Position numbers and translations under genes: made by a program
Notes under the pieces: generated by a model
Seen by the model: the letters and a program-made list of their open reading frames with translations, nothing else
What the model was told of the DNA's origin: nothing
Databases searched by the model: none
From: a bacterium
GTDB lineage: Bacteria; AUK180
DNA length: 12,774 bases
Assembly (NCBI GenBank): GCA_030622125.1
Contig: JAUXGM010000058.1
Location: 1-12,774 of the forward strand
Reading direction: 5' to 3'
In this document: piece by piece, positions 6,233 to 12,774 of the stretch
Layout of the letters: each line of letters begins with the position of its first letter
How positions within the stretch are numbered: the stretch's first letter is position 1

Positions 6233-6293
6233 GTTGAGATACGTCCCTCTTTTGTGGCTTTTCGGAGATTAATATTGTTTTTCTTTACTATCT
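6233..6293 (-). repeat. right terminal inverted repeat
   Basis: This is the partner of 5770-5828. GGAGATTAATATTGTTTTT at 6264-6282 matches exactly, and 6233-6253 matches at 19 of 21 positions. It ends one base before the stop codon of the nucleotidase-like gene on the minus strand. Confidence 0.75.
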
Positions 6294-6294
6294 A

Positions 6295-7614
6295 CTACTT
6301 TTTCAAATATTTTATCTGGGCATCCTGAACTGAGATTTTTGTATCAATTGCCTCTAATTTTAATTTCCTTGCAATGTATGAATCCATTACAATTGTTACC
6401 TTATTGGAATTTAACTTTTTCAGTTCATAAAAAAAGAAGTACGGATATTTTGAAAGTGATTCTTTAAGTTCATTATAATCTTCTGCATTTAAGGAAACCG
6501 TAACAACGGTGTTAGGATACGGTGATTTCATATAGATCCATTCCTTTGTAACCTCACCTTCCGACAATAATTCCCTTTCGCTGCCATCATTTATCAAAGC
6601 ACAATCAGCATCAGTTACCGATAGAAATGCCTTTGCAGTAAATGTGGTGGATTTCTTAAAAGTATCAAGTGGTTCATTCAAATAACCGACAACATTATTT
6701 CCACTTTTATTATATTTTTTATCATATCTTAAAATCAATTTTGTAATACACCTATTATCTTTCTTAAAATCATCAACAGGAATAAGATTCGCCTGATATC
6801 CAGCTATCTTCTTTGTTTTTTTATCTACTGTCAATTTTAAAACACCAACATTTCTTAAATAGCAGCCCGTTTCAAGTATAATAGTATCCCCTACTTTTAT
6901 TCCTTCATCAAGTTTTTGATGATCATGACCTGAAAAAATAATATCTATTTCCGGAAATTGTTGTGCTATCTTTTTATCATACTCTACACCGTTGTGGGAA
7001 ATAAGAGTAATTATATCTGTTCTATCCTTCAAATATCCGATTATTTTAGAAAGTTCCATATTTACATCAAGAAATTCAACATCTTCCCATCCCTTATAAT
7101 TCCTTAAGTAATCTTTTTCGGTATCATAAGAAAGACCAATAAAAACAACTTTTATTCCTTTTTTTTCCATTATTTTGTAAGGTAGATCCCCAATCAATTT
7201 ACCGTTATTTTTCACATTAAACACTAAAAATGATGTTTTTAATATCCTCTTAAATCTCATATAGGTGGAGAAATCTTCTTTTAATTCCTGATTACCGGGA
7301 ACAAAGATATCATATCCCATTTTGTCGAATATCTTAAATGTTGCCACACCATTTGAATACTTATCAATAAAATTCCCCTTATGGATTAAGTCACCGGAAT
7401 CAATTAGAATATCACAATGTTCCTCGTTCTTTAGGATATGAATTAAGGTAAATAAATTGTTAAGACCCCCTTTGCCATCTTGATATGGTTTTATGTGCCC
7501 ATGGATATCATTGGTATGAACGATATAGAGACTAATATTATCAGCAGGTTTATACCCGGACAGAGAAACAACAATAGCAAAGAAAATAAGCCACAGTAAA
7601 AATCTTTTTTTCAT
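6295..7614 (-). CDS. exported 5'-nucleotidase-like metallophosphoesterase, divergent active site
   Basis: A 439-residue protein with an N-terminal signal peptide (hydrophobic core about 5-18, no lipobox), so it probably acts outside the inner membrane. The metallophosphoesterase domain has TNDIHGH (D36, H38), DSGD (72-75), SHNG (H207) and GHDH (H230, H232), as in UshA-type 5'-nucleotidases. The GNHE motif reads GNQE (107-110), losing the histidine that assists catalysis in this family. The C-terminal substrate domain is recognisable (DADCALINDGSERELLSEG, about 335-353), but the usual N-GG-IR motif reads NDGSER. It may therefore be slow, have another substrate or serve as a binding protein. 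ATG 7614 overlaps the patatin stop (ATGA), which implies translational coupling. It is the last gene of its operon. Confidence 0.85.
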   Translation of the reverse strand: MKKRFLLWLIFFAIVVSLSGYKPADNISLYIVHTNDIHGHIKPYQDGKGGLNNLFTLIHILKNEEHCDILIDSGDLIHKGNFIDKYSNGVATFKIFDKMGYDIFVPGNQELKEDFSTYMRFKRILKTSFLVFNVKNNGKLIGDLPYKIMEKKGIKVVFIGLSYDTEKDYLRNYKGWEDVEFLDVNMELSKIIGYLKDRTDIITLISHNGVEYDKKIAQQFPEIDIIFSGHDHQKLDEGIKVGDTIILETGCYLRNVGVLKLTVDKKTKKIAGYQANLIPVDDFKKDNRCITKLILRYDKKYNKSGNNVVGYLNEPLDTFKKSTTFTAKAFLSVTDADCALINDGSERELLSEGEVTKEWIYMKSPYPNTVVTVSLNAEDYNELKESLSKYPYFFFYELKKLNSNKVTIVMDSYIARKLKLEAIDTKISVQDAQIKYLKK

Positions 7615-8471
7615 TTGCTAATAAATTTTTTTAGAAGGTCAATATTGCGTAAAGCTGCATTTTCACCTAAAAGAATAATTTCCTTCGCCTTTATAAAATC
7701 AAGTATACCATATTGAGATGTATCGATGTCTACTATATATTCCGGGTGATGCAGTTCTAAAATCTTTTTTGTAATTTCATATTCACCGATAGCAAGGGTT
7801 CTTAGTGCAACATTATGAATAGCAGGCATTTCACCGGCATTTTTCTTTTTCAACAACCTGTAAAATTCTTTGTCAATACCGCTTTTTGAAACACTCGGCA
7901 TAGGTTTTTGAATAACATTAATAATTAGGATATCATCTATTCCTCTTTCCTTTAAGTTTTCTATAGGAAGAGGATTGGAAAGTCCACCATCTATATAGTA
8001 ATTCTCATCTATCTGATATGGATCAAAGATTACGGGTATACTTATACTTGCTCTAATGGCAGGAATTAACTGCCCACTATCAAAAAATTTATCTTCTGCT
8101 TTTTCATAGTTAAGCGCAGAACAACCAAAAGGGATTTTAAGTTCGTTAAATGTTTCCACCTCTATGAAATGAGACAAAAAACTTTCTATTCTTTTTCCAC
8201 TGACGAAGCCTGATATCGGTAAATGAGGAGTAAACATTTTCAACCAGAAGCTCCGTTTTAATGAATAAACATAATCATAGATTTCGTTAATATTCTTTTC
8301 ACCTGAAAATGCAGCACCAATTATTGCACCCATTGAAGTGCCTGCAACATAATCTACATTCATAAGTCCAAGTTCCTTTAAAACCTTCCACACCCCCAGA
8401 TGAGCAAGACCTCTTGCTCCACCCGAACCGAATACTATTCCTTTTTTGTTAGTTTTGAATAGGGTATGCAT
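7611..8471 (-). CDS. patatin-like phospholipase (RssA/YchK-like)
   Basis: A 286-residue serine lipid acyl hydrolase. GSGGARGLAHLG (15-26) forms the oxyanion-hole loop, GTSMG (44-48) carries the nucleophile S46, and DGG (161-163) supplies the catalytic aspartate D161, so the Ser-Asp dyad is intact. The length and motif spacing fit bacterial single-domain patatins. No signal peptide is visible, so it likely acts at the cytoplasmic face of the membrane. GGGAG seven bases before the ATG supports this start, although it lies 37 bases inside the upstream diguanylate cyclase gene. It overlaps the next gene by four bases. Operon position suggests a role in membrane or envelope lipid turnover, which is inference. 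Confidence 0.92.
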   Translation of the reverse strand: MHTLFKTNKKGIVFGSGGARGLAHLGVWKVLKELGLMNVDYVAGTSMGAIIGAAFSGEKNINEIYDYVYSLKRSFWLKMFTPHLPISGFVSGKRIESFLSHFIEVETFNELKIPFGCSALNYEKAEDKFFDSGQLIPAIRASISIPVIFDPYQIDENYYIDGGLSNPLPIENLKERGIDDILIINVIQKPMPSVSKSGIDKEFYRLLKKKNAGEMPAIHNVALRTLAIGEYEITKKILELHHPEYIVDIDTSQYGILDFIKAKEIILLGENAALRNIDLLKKFISK

Positions 8472-9814
8472 CTATTTCTCCCATTATTTTTTCCATAATA
8501 CAATGCTTTGTCAGCTGCTTCAATTATTTTATTTAAAGTATAATTTGTATTACTAAGACTGGAAATACCTATTGTTATTGCTACTCGTATTGTTTTTTCA
8601 CTTAAATAAAAAATGTTCTTTTCAATTTTTTGTCGTAATCTTTCAGCCAAAATAAATCCATTCTGCTCATCCGTGTCCGGAAGTATGACCGCAAATTCTT
8701 CACCACCATATCTACAGACAATGTCTGAAATTCTCACCGTTTTTTTTAGGATAGAAGCAAGTTGTACAAGTACTCTATCACCGTTTAAATGTCCATAAGT
8801 GTCATTAATTTTTTTGAAATGATCTATATCCACCATCAATAATGCTAATGATGTTGATAGTTTTCTTTGAGATTTTATAAATTCCTTTAATCGCGATTCA
8901 AATTCTTTTTTATTATAGGTTTGAGTCAATTGATCTACAATACTTACCTTTTCAAGATCCGCCATTGTCTGTAAAAGAGATAAATTTAATGTTGTAAAAT
9001 GCACTAATGTTTGAACAATTTTTACCTTATGATAAGCAAATTCTTGTGGGGAAGAAAAATCCCATTTCAAAATTCCCATTACTTGATAGTTTATTAAGAT
9101 AGGAAATATGATAACAGAATTTATGTCTTTTATTCCGCTTAAAAAGGTGTAGTGATAATCAGAATCTATGTCATTTACAAATAAAGTTTTTTTCTTTATC
9201 AATACATCTTTAAGTATCCCTGAACTAAAATTAAATGATTTTAAATTGATAGTCTCTCTACCGAATTTATCAATGATGTTCCATTTATCATCATCAAAAA
9301 GCAAAATATAGCCGGTTCCGTTAAAAAAAGCCGATGATACCTTAAGAAGTTGCTTCAACATTTCTTTTCTTTTTTTTATCATGCCCAGATCGAGTAGTTC
9401 TTTTATAAGATATTTATAATCCTTTATTCGATCTTTTGAATGTTTCAGGCTCGTTTCACCATTGCTTATTTGTAATTTCTCATCAATCCGTTTGACTGCT
9501 AAATTTTCTTCAACTATGTGTAATTTATTCAGTATATTATTAAACCGATTTATAGATATGTTGCACACGATGAACAACAATGTTTCTTCAATAAGAATTA
9601 TGAATGATAACTTAAATTTTACAATAACAAAGAATGTAGTTATAACTAATAATATAAAAAAAATATTGGCAATGGTTCTACTATAATGTGTGAAATATAT
9701 TAAAATAAGAAAATCCACAAAAACCATCAGGTAAGGGAAATCCTTTATAAAAAATAGTGCAATTAAATATATGATAACAAATGGAATTACAAATTTTTTA
9801 TCTTCTATGATCAC
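8435..9814 (-). CDS. membrane-bound GAF-GGDEF diguanylate cyclase
   Basis: A 459-residue predicted enzyme that makes cyclic di-GMP from two GTP. About four hydrophobic segments (8-23, 27-42, 47-65, 68-85) anchor it in the membrane. A charged, probably coiled linker leads to a GAF-like sensor region (about 150-285). The GGDEF domain (about 290-450) keeps the metal-binding VDIDHFKKIND, the active-site GGEEF (370-374) and the inhibitory I-site RISD (361-364), so it looks active and subject to product feedback. There is no EAL or HD-GYP domain. The start is GTG at 9814, overlapping the upstream stop by four bases (GTGA). An AAGG lies a little far upstream, so coupling to the preceding gene is likely. 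The GAF ligand is unknown. Confidence 0.92.
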   Translation of the reverse strand: MIIEDKKFVIPFVIIYLIALFFIKDFPYLMVFVDFLILIYFTHYSRTIANIFFILLVITTFFVIVKFKLSFIILIEETLLFIVCNISINRFNNILNKLHIVEENLAVKRIDEKLQISNGETSLKHSKDRIKDYKYLIKELLDLGMIKKRKEMLKQLLKVSSAFFNGTGYILLFDDDKWNIIDKFGRETINLKSFNFSSGILKDVLIKKKTLFVNDIDSDYHYTFLSGIKDINSVIIFPILINYQVMGILKWDFSSPQEFAYHKVKIVQTLVHFTTLNLSLLQTMADLEKVSIVDQLTQTYNKKEFESRLKEFIKSQRKLSTSLALLMVDIDHFKKINDTYGHLNGDRVLVQLASILKKTVRISDIVCRYGGEEFAVILPDTDEQNGFILAERLRQKIEKNIFYLSEKTIRVAITIGISSLSNTNYTLNKIIEAADKALYYGKNNGRNRCIPYSKLTKKE

Positions 9815-11373
9815 TTAATTTTTTTACCTTCCAAATAATGAGTAATTTCATATTTTTGTAGTTCTTTGTTATTTGAATAGAGGTACATATTGACAAGACC
9901 AACTTTTGATTTTGTAAAATTTGTGCCTTGATCTTCTTCTATTTCCTCATTAAATTTTGCATATTGTAAGAACATCGGTTTTTTTATGCCCTGGTTGAAC
10001 AAACAAAGTTTTGGCTTACGGTTTTCATAATCAATACCAAAGAATGTTCTGAATACCTGATAAACCCCCGGCAAAAATGCGTTTAATGAATAATAACTAT
10101 CACCTGCACCCTTTACATATATCCTTATGAATGGAAAAATAATTATCTCTTTTTTCCTTTTAAGTTCATGATACTTATCTTGTGTTAGTCCTCCTGCAAT
10201 ATGTGAATATATCGGATTATCTTTGCGTATCTTTATTGGATTTCCCTTATTATTTGCTATGTCGGCATCAATGATCGTTTTATCGCCCTCATTATCATTA
10301 AATAATGCTTCGCCATTCCACTTTATGATCTCTTTACTACCATTAAAATATATTCTGGAGTTAAAAAGTATTTTATTTGCGAATTCATTATCCTGTCTCT
10401 CATACATAGTGTATATTAGTCCGCAAGTCGAATCATTTTTAAGTAGTACAGGTATAACAATCGTAGTAGATGCTCCTGAAAAATTTGAGGAGGTTGCCTT
10501 TTTCTTATCATCAAAAAAGTCATCAAATCCATCGGATTTTTCTTGTCTATTAGAGCTTTGCTCTTTACCGGAGAAATCGGAAGAAGTTTTTTTTATAGAG
10601 TTGTAATTAAAAACATATTTTTCTCTTGGAAGTTCTAATGAAAATTCGGGATATTCTACTGAAAAAGATCTTTCATTCCTTGCAAGTTCGTTACCTTTTT
10701 CATCCTTTATTAAAAAAATCGCTTTATAATCTCCTTTTAAAAGAGAAAGTGAATCAATTTCTTCCGAATTGAACTCCAATATGCCTTTTTTAGCGGTTGT
10801 ACTACCAATAATATTGTAAAGATCCTTATTGTCATTCCCGAAAATATGAAATTCCCATCTTATCTGATCATATTTATTCTCATATTTTGTTGAAAAGTGA
10901 ACATTTTCTCCGATAAATATTTTATCTGATGAGAGAGTTTTTTTGTGTTTTAATATAAGAAGGTCATCCTTGAATTTTAATTCTTTTATTGTAAGATCAT
11001 ATTCTTTTTTTATTTTCTTTTTACTGTTCATTTCATATATCAATAATTTTAGTTTGTAATCACCTTTTTTTTCTATCGGTCCCCAAACAGACGAATCAAA
11101 ATATCGTATCCGGTTATTCTTGATCTTCTCTCCATTAAATTCTTTATAATCCTTTCTTTTAAGAATAAGATTCCCATCTCCATCATAGATAGAATAAATT
11201 ATTTTTATTTTATAACGATTCATAAAATCAAGTTCCGAAAAAGAAATCCGCGAATAACATTTGATGTAGAGATCATTTCCGCTTGAACCCTGATAGAGCG
11301 ATAAATCAACCGTCGGATAAACAAACATAATAATGCTTATGAAAAAAATAGTTACAATAACCCTTATCTTCAT
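9811..11373 (-). CDS. exported beta-rich protein, probably GWxTD-associated
   Basis: A 520-residue protein with a signal peptide (core about 5-19) and no lipobox. Residues 22-130 alternate hydrophobic and polar positions (SLYQGSSGNDLYIKCYSRIS, then KIKIIYSIYDGDGNLI). This resembles the beta-sandwich region found before GWxTD domains, but the match is by pattern only. A second beta-rich stretch follows (about 150-250). A low-complexity Ser/Asp/Lys linker (256-303) contains SSDFSG and SSNFSG, and a C-terminal region (304-520) follows that I do not recognise. The gene lies just after a GWxTD-like lipoprotein gene, which suggests that the two act together at the envelope. The start is well supported: GGAGG at 11381-11385, seven bases before the ATG, with a promoter upstream. 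It leads an operon of four overlapping genes. Confidence 0.75.
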   Translation of the reverse strand: MKIRVIVTIFFISIIMFVYPTVDLSLYQGSSGNDLYIKCYSRISFSELDFMNRYKIKIIYSIYDGDGNLILKRKDYKEFNGEKIKNNRIRYFDSSVWGPIEKKGDYKLKLLIYEMNSKKKIKKEYDLTIKELKFKDDLLILKHKKTLSSDKIFIGENVHFSTKYENKYDQIRWEFHIFGNDNKDLYNIIGSTTAKKGILEFNSEEIDSLSLLKGDYKAIFLIKDEKGNELARNERSFSVEYPEFSLELPREKYVFNYNSIKKTSSDFSGKEQSSNRQEKSDGFDDFFDDKKKATSSNFSGASTTIVIPVLLKNDSTCGLIYTMYERQDNEFANKILFNSRIYFNGSKEIIKWNGEALFNDNEGDKTIIDADIANNKGNPIKIRKDNPIYSHIAGGLTQDKYHELKRKKEIIIFPFIRIYVKGAGDSYYSLNAFLPGVYQVFRTFFGIDYENRKPKLCLFNQGIKKPMFLQYAKFNEEIEEDQGTNFTKSKVGLVNMYLYSNNKELQKYEITHYLEGKKIK

Positions 11374-11437
11374 ATAAACACCTCCACTATTTCAATTTTA
11401 TAGGTTTCTTCATAATAGCAATTTTCTTAACTATTAT

Positions 11438-11465
11438 ATTATACCATATTTTTTTTATTTTTCAA
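11438..11465 (-). promoter_or_regulatory. promoter of the four-gene operon
   Basis: On the minus strand TTGAAA (11465-11460) and an exact TATAAT (11443-11438) are 16 bases apart, with a TG at 11446-11445 forming an extended -10 (TGGTATAAT). Transcription would start near 11431, giving a leader of about 58 bases that ends in a strong GGAGG. This is the best promoter in the window and should let the last four minus-strand genes be expressed separately from rsmI. Confidence 0.65.
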
Positions 11466-11478
11466 ATTTTTGTCATTT

Positions 11479-12072
11479 TTAATTATTTCTATAGTTTTCC
11501 ACTTCTTTTAATGAATAATATCTATAATCCTTTCCGCAAACATCGGGGAAGGCATCAAAACCAGGGATAATTTGATAACTTCCTGTTCCATTTTCATCTC
11601 TAAAACCAATTCTAAATCTTCTCGGGGTATCGTATTCCCACACAATAACCTCCTGATAATCCCTTCTTTCTACATCAGTTGGATTTCTTTGTATTTCAAC
11701 GGGCGGACCATATTTAATATACATTCTTCCCATATCTGTTTTTTCACCGGAGGTTCTCATATACCGAAATTTTAATTTAGAATAACTATATCTTTTCAAT
11801 ATCTCAACATAAAATGAATTTCTCGAACTTTTTAAGTCGGGAGTATACATCTTCCAAAAATTTCTAAGGTATGTTTCTCTTTCATCTTTTGTAGGTTTTA
11901 AGAGATAAGATTTGGTTTCAGAATGCTTTCCAAAAAGTGAGAGAAGATAATATGCCTTCATTTCACTATTTGTTAAATGTTTTTTTGCCTTAGATGCTTT
12001 TATCTCGTTTTTTAAAAATGTACATCCGCTAAATAAAATAATAATACTCAACATTAAACCTATTTTTTTCAT
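11479..12072 (-). CDS. GWxTD-domain-like lipoprotein
   Basis: A 197-residue predicted lipoprotein: the signal peptide ends in LFSGC with C17 as the lipidation site. The conserved core GEKTDMGRMYIKYGPP (109-124), followed by VIVWEYD (142-148), matches the C-terminal part of GWxTD proteins, a family of unknown function in Bacteroidota-like and related lineages. The defining tryptophan is glutamate here (G-E-K-T-D). The protein is short and seems to lack the large beta-rich half usual in longer members, which may be the separate 520-residue product of the next gene. AAGGAG six bases before the ATG and a four-base overlap with rsmI (ATGA) support the start and co-transcription with rsmI. Confidence 0.82.
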   Translation of the reverse strand: MKKIGLMLSIIILFSGCTFLKNEIKASKAKKHLTNSEMKAYYLLSLFGKHSETKSYLLKPTKDERETYLRNFWKMYTPDLKSSRNSFYVEILKRYSYSKLKFRYMRTSGEKTDMGRMYIKYGPPVEIQRNPTDVERRDYQEVIVWEYDTPRRFRIGFRDENGTGSYQIIPGFDAFPDVCGKDYRYYSLKEVENYRNN

Positions 12073-12755
12073 TTTCTACTCCTTAAAACCACAGTAAATT
12101 CTCCCTTTTCTATCAGATTATCAAAAGACAGGGTCTCAATTTTGCCCCTGATGATCTCTTCATATTTCTTTGTTAATTCCCTGCACACTGCTATGTCGAC
12201 ACTTTCAAATTTATTTTTCAATATATTTAAGGTTTTTTTAATTCTATATGGAGACTCATAAAAGATCAATGTTATCTTGTGTTCTTTTATAATGTTGACT
12301 ATTTCATCAATTTTTTTCAGTTTTTTTGGAAAAAATCCGATGAACCAAAAATTGTCGGGACCTATACCGGATTTTATTAACCCATATAAAAAAGCAGAAG
12401 GCCCGGGAACTATCTCTATTTCAATATTGTTTGCAATTACTAATGATACCAATTTATAACCGGGATCGGATATAAGCGGGATACCTCCATCGGAAACAAT
12501 ACCGATATTCTTACCTTCTAAAAGATATTTTAAGCCCAATCCCGCTCGATTTCTTTCATTATCCTCTCTGTATGTAATGTACCTTACAGATTTTATATTA
12601 AAATGATTTATTATCTTTTGTGTTCGCCTTGTATCCTCACAGAAAAGGTAATCACATTTTTTTATTGCCTCGATCGTTAGATTTGACACATTGTTCATAT
12701 TTCCGATCGGTGTAGCAATTATGAGGCATTTACCATTTTCATTCATTAAATCCAT
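12069..12755 (-). CDS. rsmI: 16S rRNA (cytidine-1402-2'-O)-methyltransferase
   Basis: RsmI uses S-adenosylmethionine to methylate the ribose of C1402 in the ribosomal decoding centre. The tetrapyrrole-methylase-fold motifs are clear: ATPIGN near the start, CEDTRR, SDGGIPLISDPG (the usual form is SDAGTP) and VPGPSA. From the ATG at 12755 it has 228 residues, below the roughly 280 of many homologues, because the short C-terminal domain is absent. Other starts are TTG 12761 and ATG 12746. No ribosome binding site precedes any of them within the window, and a TAAAAT box at 12766-12761 lies five bases before ATG 12755, so a leaderless message is possible. The upstream edge of the window limits certainty. 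The gene overlaps the lipoprotein gene by four bases. Confidence 0.9.
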   Translation of the reverse strand: MDLMNENGKCLIIATPIGNMNNVSNLTIEAIKKCDYLFCEDTRRTQKIINHFNIKSVRYITYREDNERNRAGLGLKYLLEGKNIGIVSDGGIPLISDPGYKLVSLVIANNIEIEIVPGPSAFLYGLIKSGIGPDNFWFIGFFPKKLKKIDEIVNIIKEHKITLIFYESPYRIKKTLNILKNKFESVDIAVCRELTKKYEEIIRGKIETLSFDNLIEKGEFTVVLRSRK

Positions 12756-12774
12756 TATCAATTTTACAAAATAA

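Larger units (their letters stand above)
5770..6293. mobile_element. symmetrical non-coding element with terminal inverted repeats (MITE-like, no transposase)
   Basis: The whole space between the convergent metallo-hydrolase and nucleotidase genes is one structured unit with no gene. Its ends are inverted copies of each other. The interior has 2.7 tandem 71-base units, one dispersed repeat with a hairpin, a ggggac word at 6163-6168 and a stable hairpin at 6189-6212. AAAACAATAT occurs in the left end, in all three tandem units and, inverted, in the right end, which ties interior to termini. The layout suits a non-autonomous transposable element or a grown REP cluster. I found no clear target duplication beyond the flanking stop codons. 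Confidence 0.5.

Noticed and set aside
10223-10606. A 127-codon open frame on the plus strand
   Set aside because: It lies wholly inside the 520-residue gene on the other strand, shows no recognisable domain or ribosome binding site, and is explained as a shadow.
12756-12761. TTG start for rsmI two codons upstream
   Set aside because: A TTG without a ribosome binding site is less likely than the ATG at 12755, and the family's conserved part begins later in any case.

Overview
The window is AT-rich, bacterial and densely coded, with ten protein genes and no rRNA or tRNA gene that I can see. PriA, RsmI, a sigma-54-type response regulator, a GGDEF enzyme and a lipoprotein with a degenerate GWxTD motif together suggest a Gram-negative-type bacterium, perhaps an uncultured lineage near the Bacteroidota/Cloacimonadota/WOR-3 group. 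That placement is inference from gene content. The metallo-beta-lactamase-fold protein at 4858-5769 resembles a mainly archaeal family (UPF0282/COG2248).

Left end (1-910): a small two-gene unit on the minus strand, a nucleotidyltransferase (300-797) and an overlapping 49-residue protein (161-310). It sits between inverted copies of a repeat whose core is GGGGACGGTGGT (132-162 and 866-883). A third, partial copy is cut by the window start (1-20). The unit looks like a toxin-antitoxin or defence-type cassette inside repeats of a kind that may be mobile. Positions 884-1145 are non-coding and hold a second, unrelated interspersed repeat.

Centre left (1146-5769, plus strand): an NtrX/NtrC-like response regulator overlaps the TTG start of priA by 26 bases. 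The metallo-beta-lactamase-fold gene follows 39 bases later and appears to have its own extended -10 promoter almost touching the ATG, which suggests a leaderless message.

Middle (5770-6294): a 525-base gap between convergent genes is filled by a symmetrical non-coding structure. It has imperfect terminal inverted repeats of about 50-60 bases, 2.7 copies of a 71-base tandem repeat, a dispersed-repeat copy with a 9-bp hairpin, and a further hairpin near the right end. No transposase is present.

Right half (6295-12761, minus strand): six genes read leftwards: rsmI, a GWxTD-like lipoprotein, a 520-residue exported beta-rich protein, a membrane GAF-GGDEF diguanylate cyclase, a patatin-like phospholipase and an exported 5'-nucleotidase-like protein. 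Neighbours overlap by 4 to 37 bases except for one 105-base gap, which carries a convincing promoter (11438-11465) and a strong ribosome binding site. The last four genes therefore look like one transcript that joins envelope proteins, c-di-GMP synthesis, lipid hydrolysis and a nucleotide- or phosphoester-hydrolase relative. The 5'-nucleotidase-like protein lacks a catalytic histidine, so its activity is uncertain.
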